Positions 48,401-54,400 of a stretch of DNA of 64,000 bases are shown here, piece after piece. The first letter of the stretch is position 1; each line of letters starts with the position of its first letter. Origin of the DNA: Adenophora triphylla var. japonica (lineage: Eukaryota; Streptophyta; Magnoliopsida; Asterales; Campanulaceae); assembly GCA_022495995.1 (NCBI GenBank), contig JAFEMH010002580.1:124001-188000 (forward strand), written 5' to 3'. The translations under genes and the position numbers were made by a program. The notes under the pieces are model-generated. The model saw only the letters and a program-made list of their open reading frames with translations, did not search any database and was not told where the DNA came from.

Positions 48401-51400
48401 TTTTTTGGTGAAAAGATGAAATTATGTGAAAAAAATGGAATTATGGAGACTTTGAGTTTGAGACTTTGAAAGTTTGAGATAATATAGAGATTAATTGAGA
48501 GAGATTTGAGAGATTGAGAGAGAGATTGAGAGAATGAGTAGAGAATGAGTAGAGAATGGTGTGAAAAAAATGAAGGGAGGGGGAGGTTATTTATAGGTTG
48601 GAAAATGGAGAGAAAAAGAAAAAAAAAACGTTTTAGGGACCAAAATTAAAAAAAAACCGTTTAGGGACCAAAATCGGTTCACGGTTCCGGTTCCTGAACC
48701 GGCGATTCACCGGTTTTTGAATATACGAACCATAACCGGACCGGAAAATCGCCGGTTCACCGATTCAGGCGGTTCACGGTTCAGCCGGTTCGATTTTCCT
48801 CCGGTTTTGGGCCGGTCCGGTTCCGGTTTGAACCGGCGGTTCGGACCCGGTTGGGCAACTTTAATCACGTTCATTTCTTTCCATGGTCCCTTCAAATCAC
48901 AATTTTCATGACATACAAGAGGGCACGACTTTTCAGATTTTTTTTTCATCTTTTCTTTCTTTTCTTTTGCTTTGCATATATAATGATCACGAATAATATT
49001 ATGCACTAAATACTATTCATATGACCCTCTTTTCAATACAATGTATAACCCTTTTCTTTCTTTTGTTGAACAATTTTCACTCAAACCATTACTTTTTCAA
49101 GCACAACCCACAATTTCGCATTCATTTCCTAGTTTCACTTTATTGAAAAGAAAAATAGTGTATAAGTTCAAGGGTAGGATAATGTGGGTACAAAATGAAG
49201 TCAAATGACGGCCTATGATAACCTCTCAGTTTGTGAGAGATTTCCATTATTAATTGAAGCTTTAAAAGGGTTATAGCGGAAATTTTTATAAGTAACGAGA
49301 AAGTTAAAGGTTCACAACAAGTCTCAAAGAAAATAACCATATATCACTTCCCGAATAGCGTATTTGATATGTTATTGACAGTCATATAAACATGTTATAG
49401 GGACCCGAGAATGTCATATTGATCCTATAAAGGTCTCCTAGGTTGGTAACAATTATCAAGAAAATAATATGAAGGTGAAAGGTGGAGTAATTATAATGCA
49501 CATGTTTCAGGGTAATTATATTCCCATATTGATACTAACACTTAAGATTCGCATTTAAGAACTCTCAAATCATCATACACTTTAGGAAACATCCCAAAAT
49601 ATGAAAAGAATATTTTTTTAATTTTTCTATTTTTTGTAGAGTGACACTATTTACACTCCCATATAAACCCACGAACTCGGAGAGATGCCTACCCCCAAAC
49701 TCAATACATGATATGTACTAAGAGCATAAAAAATGGAAGCATGCCTTGTATTTAAAGGATGACATGACCCAACAAAAAATAAAAATAAAGCAAAGTAAAT
49801 CGTACCTAGTTGGGTTGCCTTCCAACAAACGCATTTGTTAAAGTCGTTAGCCCGACCGTTGCCCACGTTTGGACTTTACTTTTTGTTCTTTGGCCCAGTT
49901 TGCAGTTTCGCGGGTCCTTATTTTCAGCTCAATCCCCAAATATATTCCCCTCTTTATCATATCATTTAGCACCAAAGAGAATCTTTGACATTTACGTTTA
50001 ATGGGCTTATTCACTTGTGGCCTTTCATCACATTTTCACCATCACAAAAAGGAGGGGGTACAATAAAGATGACCAAGTTTCCATTGAAATTGCTAAGGGG
50101 TTGAAAATCTTCATCCGCATTGTAAACCTCCTCACTAACCCTTCTCCCCACCGTATAGGAAAACTCAAGCTCCTCGGCTTGCTCATGCCATATTTTCTCT
50201 ACATTCTTCATAGGTCAACTTGAACTATCACAAGGTGATCCATCCTTAGAGTCATCATTAAAGATTTCATAGACAAAATTCTTCGATGCGTTTTCTGAAG
50301 GTTGCTTTTCAGGTTGAAGTTCATTATTAGAGTTATCATTGGAGATTCCCTTTTGCGACCTCCAAAAGTTGCTCTTCAGGTTGTGATGTTGGTAGATCAT
50401 CATAATAGCTTGGCTCACAAGTTGGATCATATACTACATCTTTCCCATCATCGTTCACTCTCGAAATCAGAGTTGAAGGTTGCTCTTCAGTTTTTGGTGG
50501 TGGTAGATCACTATAGTAATGTGGCTCAAAAGTCAGATGATAGGCTATCTCATCATCCCCGAAAACCTTGTTTGAATGATTCTCTTAACTCGTTTACAAA
50601 ATTTCTATTTGAAACTGGTCTTGTTAATTGTTCTAATTGTTCGGTCAATTGTTGGGACAATCTCTGTTTGTCTAACCAACTCATCATTGGTGCTCATTTC
50701 ATACATCACTTTAAAAGTATCTCACACATTGATTTCATAAAAATTAAAAAAAATCTAACTAAAAGAATAAGAAAAAAAACAAAAGAAACTTATTTATACT
50801 GATAAAAATTAAACCGTGGATCACAAAACAAGTATTCGGCAACGGCGCCAAAAATTTGATGGAGTAAAAACCCACTTAGTAATAAAAATTCCTAGCAAGC
50901 GCACTAGTTACCGTAATAGTAATGCGCGAATGCGAGGGTCGATCCCACAGGTACTTGTGCAATCAATTGTTAAGATCTCAGCAGTAAAAATTAAATGACA
51001 AACTGGTTTTGGTTTTGATTGTAACTAGAAAACCTTGACACTCACCACACACAAATTTAGTTAAAAAAATCAATCACATCTACACATGTGATTATAACTA
51101 GAAAACCTTGATTAAACCACTTTTAAAAAACCCAACGATTGATTTATTGTAAAATTAATTAATATATAAAGGATTGATACATATTTACTCTACTGCGCAG
51201 ATAAATGAGATTTAGCCTATCATAGTCATGACAATTATCAATATAACTTCAATAAGTTGCATAAAATCTTCAATTGAATTTTTAAATAAAACTAGAAATC
51301 CTTATTTACAACTAAAGAAAAAGAATAAAAACATATATTAAAAAGATACAGAGAGAGAGAGAGAGAGAATTGATCATCATCTTCTAGTATTTATATTTAA

Positions 51401-54400
51401 ATAGGAAACTAATGAAATAGAAAACTAGTATAAAGTACTAAAATAGATAGAAAAGTCAAATTCTTCTCCTCCAAGTATTTATGCAAATTTTTGTGGGATA
51501 TTTGACTGACTTTCGAAATTTCCATCAGGTCCCTGAGTTTTTGTAAATTCCACTTCATTCCTTCAAACTTTCATAAATTCTAGAACAGTCCCTATCTTTC
51601 AGGTTTGTAGTTTGGTCACTGTTTTTTTCCGATTTTGCATACCAGTTCTCAGCTTTCTATCATTGCTTCAATTAAACTTCTTTTCTTCCCTTTTCTTTTA
51701 GATTAAAGCACATAAACAACAAAAACACAAATGACACCAAATCAAATAACAAAATCTTGAGAACGAAGCAATAATTAAATCTAAAAGTACCCAATTGAAT
51801 AGGTAAAAACCCATTAATCAGTCATGTTACTGTAACCTCCTTTAATCCAGCGTTGGTCAAACTACCTGTTTAAATTCCATGCCATAGAAATGCCATTGTG
51901 CCTAGTTTTGTCAAGAAGCAAAATGAGAAGAGCTCTTAAACTCGTGAAGAAGCCAGGAACTAGGTAAATGGGTACAAATTATGACAACGGTCGAACTTAT
52001 ATGGCAGAGTAAACAATTGAGTTGCATAACAGTCAAAACAAAGAGACTTCCTTTTATATCACTTAAATTTCTAAATGGCGACAGGATTCAAAACCAGATG
52101 TTTCCGGGCTTCTAAGTTTGGATATGTCGTCGGGACTTGGGAGTGTATATTTAGAATCATTTGGATTTTGTAGTACTTACAACATAAATGGGGCCCTTTG
52201 CGCGAGATTTGGAGAGATCATAGTTATGAAAGGCTAGCGCCTCCCTCGCCCGCTTCACCTTTTTGGTGCCTTTAGGGGTCGACCGCATTTTGGTTTTGTG
52301 GCGAGTTGTTGTGCGCCTTTTTGGCCCATTGCCTTCCTTGGTTATGGCGAGATGCGTGAGAAGTCCACTTTGTCAAAAGACATAATGGGCGTATGTGTAA
52401 TGTTACAATGAATCATTTTGTAATTTTAGTTTTAATATTTTAACTTAAAATGCGTTGTTTTGGGAAAGCATGGGGTAAAGATAACTTGTGGCGTGCATGA
52501 GAAAGAAAAGTATCCGTAATTTCTATCCAGCGATCAAAAGAAAATAAGTGCGATAAAGAACAAAATTAGAACGACGACAAATAAGTGCGGCAAAAACACT
52601 AACAATAGCTTGCTTTATTCTAATTTCTAAAGGGAGGTTTACTATAGAAAATAAGTGCGATAAAGAACAAAATTAGAACGAGGACAAATAAGTGCGGCAA
52701 AAACACTAACAATAGCTTGCTTTATTGTAATTTTTAAAGGGAGGTTTACTATTTATTTTGTTCTATTTTGCCGCCTTGCTCACCTTTCGGCTTTTCAACC
52801 GCTTTGCCATTCGCCTTTTCTAGGAACTTATTGCCCGCCTCTCGCATTTCGCCTTTAACAACTATGGGAGAGATGGAGAGGAAAGTTGCGAAGGGAGAAG
52901 AAGCTTGTTGCTGGAGAAGCGGACATCGCTGAAGAAGATGAAGGGAGGGAGGAGGCGGTGGTGAGTCGTTGGTGGGGTTGGGGTAGGGATGAGGTTGCCA
53001 AGGGAAGAGAGGGAGGGTTTAGAGAGAGTTTTTTCCGGGAGATAGATGAGATCAAAATGACATGAGTTTAAGGTTTTAAGGTGAGGAGTGGTATTTTTGG
53101 TATTTATAAACATTATAACACTCACTACGGGCATTCGAGGGATTTAGTTTCCCTCTTTATGACCCGACCGGCCTAAGAGAAATGCCTTGGAGTTTTTATG
53201 AAATAGATAGTGGGTTAGGGACCTTAGAGGAATAACCCTTATTAAGAATGCATTTGCATTGCAATATTGCTGGTCTCTTCAACTATGTGTTGCTGTGTTA
53301 CAAGGTTCCGTACTTACATATGATATGGCAATGGCTTTTCTGATAAACCTTGTGACATTTCTTGTGAAATATATCTTTATCTGGTAGGAAACTATGTTGC
53401 TTAGTACCCTTCTGGAGGATGATTTGTTTATGAAGTTGTGTTTCTGACATCATGCTCTTTCCTCAATTTATTCGAAACTGTTGGTTATGTTGAAAGTTAA
53501 GGCTACTATTTTGTTCCCTGACATTATCATCACTCATCATTATGTGACTATTTTCTCTTCTTGTTTCATTGCTTAATTTGGCAGACATATTGGAATTACA
53601 GCGAGTGGCATTCATGCCAGCTGCTAATGGTACACGCTTGGTGACAGCAAGTTACCTTTTTGCTCGTCTGACCATTAATCTTTCTCCATTTGCATTTGAA
53701 CTTCCTTCTCGGTATCTCCCATTTGTGAAGATTCTTAAGGACTTGGGGCTTCAGGACATGCTCACTGTTTCTTGTGCAAAGGATATTCTCTTAAATCTTC
53801 AAAAAGCTTGTGGATATCAGCGCCTCAATCCGAATGAACACCGGGCCGTGATGGAAATTTTGGATTTTGTCGGTCATAAAACCTTTGAACCCGACACGTT
53901 AGATAGATCTAACTGGAATTCTGTGATGATAGTCCCTGATGATGGTTGCAGACTAGTTCATGCAAATTCATGTATGTATATAGATTCTTACGGCTCTCGA
54001 TATGTGAAATATATTGACATTTCGAGGCTGAGATTTGTTCATCCTGAACTTCCAGAGAGATTTTGTGTGGCCTTTGGCATAAAAAAGTTGTCTGATGTTG
54101 TTGTGGAGGTAACAATGTCTAACCTGATTTCCTTACTTTTTTCCTATAAACTTTTATTTGTTACGCTAATATTCTTGATCAGGCCATGTGACCTAATGCT
54201 TCTCTCATTTCAGGAACTGGATAATGCTGAACATGTTCAGACTCTGGATTCCATTGGGCCAGTTTCACTAGCTGTCATTAGACAGAAACTTTTAGATAGA
54301 TCATTCCAGGCTGCAGTATGGAGTGTTGTCAACAGTTTAGCCATTGATATTCCTGCCTTCAACAGTCCAAGTCTGCAGAAGACACTAAGTTCACTGGAAT

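Larger units (their letters stand above)
45462..48863 (-). mobile_element. hAT-superfamily DNA transposon nested in the LTR element
   Basis: 3,402 bp with terminal inverted repeats TAGAGTTGCCCA and TGGGCAACTTTA (one mismatch) and an 8-bp target duplication ATCACATT/ATCACGTT (45454-45461, 48864-48871). Both ends carry dense CCGGTTC/GAACCGG repeats. It encodes one transposase on the minus strand, split by frameshifts. Confidence 0.92.
44069..51820 (-). mobile_element. Non-autonomous LTR retrotransposon, antisense, in intron 9
   Basis: Two related LTRs face the same way (44069-44829 and 50857-51820), with a tRNA-Asp primer site next to the right one. A purine-rich tract (minus strand AAGTTTGGGGATATT) abuts the left one. 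So the element reads leftwards. Flanks ATCAT and GTCAT match at 4 of 5 bases. Without the nested hAT the internal region is about 2.6 kb and shows no recognisable gag or pol, as in LARD-type derivatives of gypsy elements. Confidence 0.82.
38887..53584 (+). other. Intron 9, 14.7 kb, transposon-filled
   Basis: From GTAGCT to AATTTGGCAG. It holds, left to right, a hAT-type MITE, a (CT)n tract, an antisense LINE, an antisense LTR element with a nested hAT transposon, and a 648-bp TIR element. Flanking exons 9 and 10 join in phase (TCA G|AC ATA). The leftovers 51821-52218 and 52867-53584 show nothing recognised apart from a purine-rich patch at 52870-53030. Confidence 0.88.

Noticed and set aside
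50302..50802. 166-codon plus-strand frame in the LTR element
   Set aside because: It runs opposite to the element, has low-complexity composition and no conserved motif; the minus strand there also shows no clear gag.
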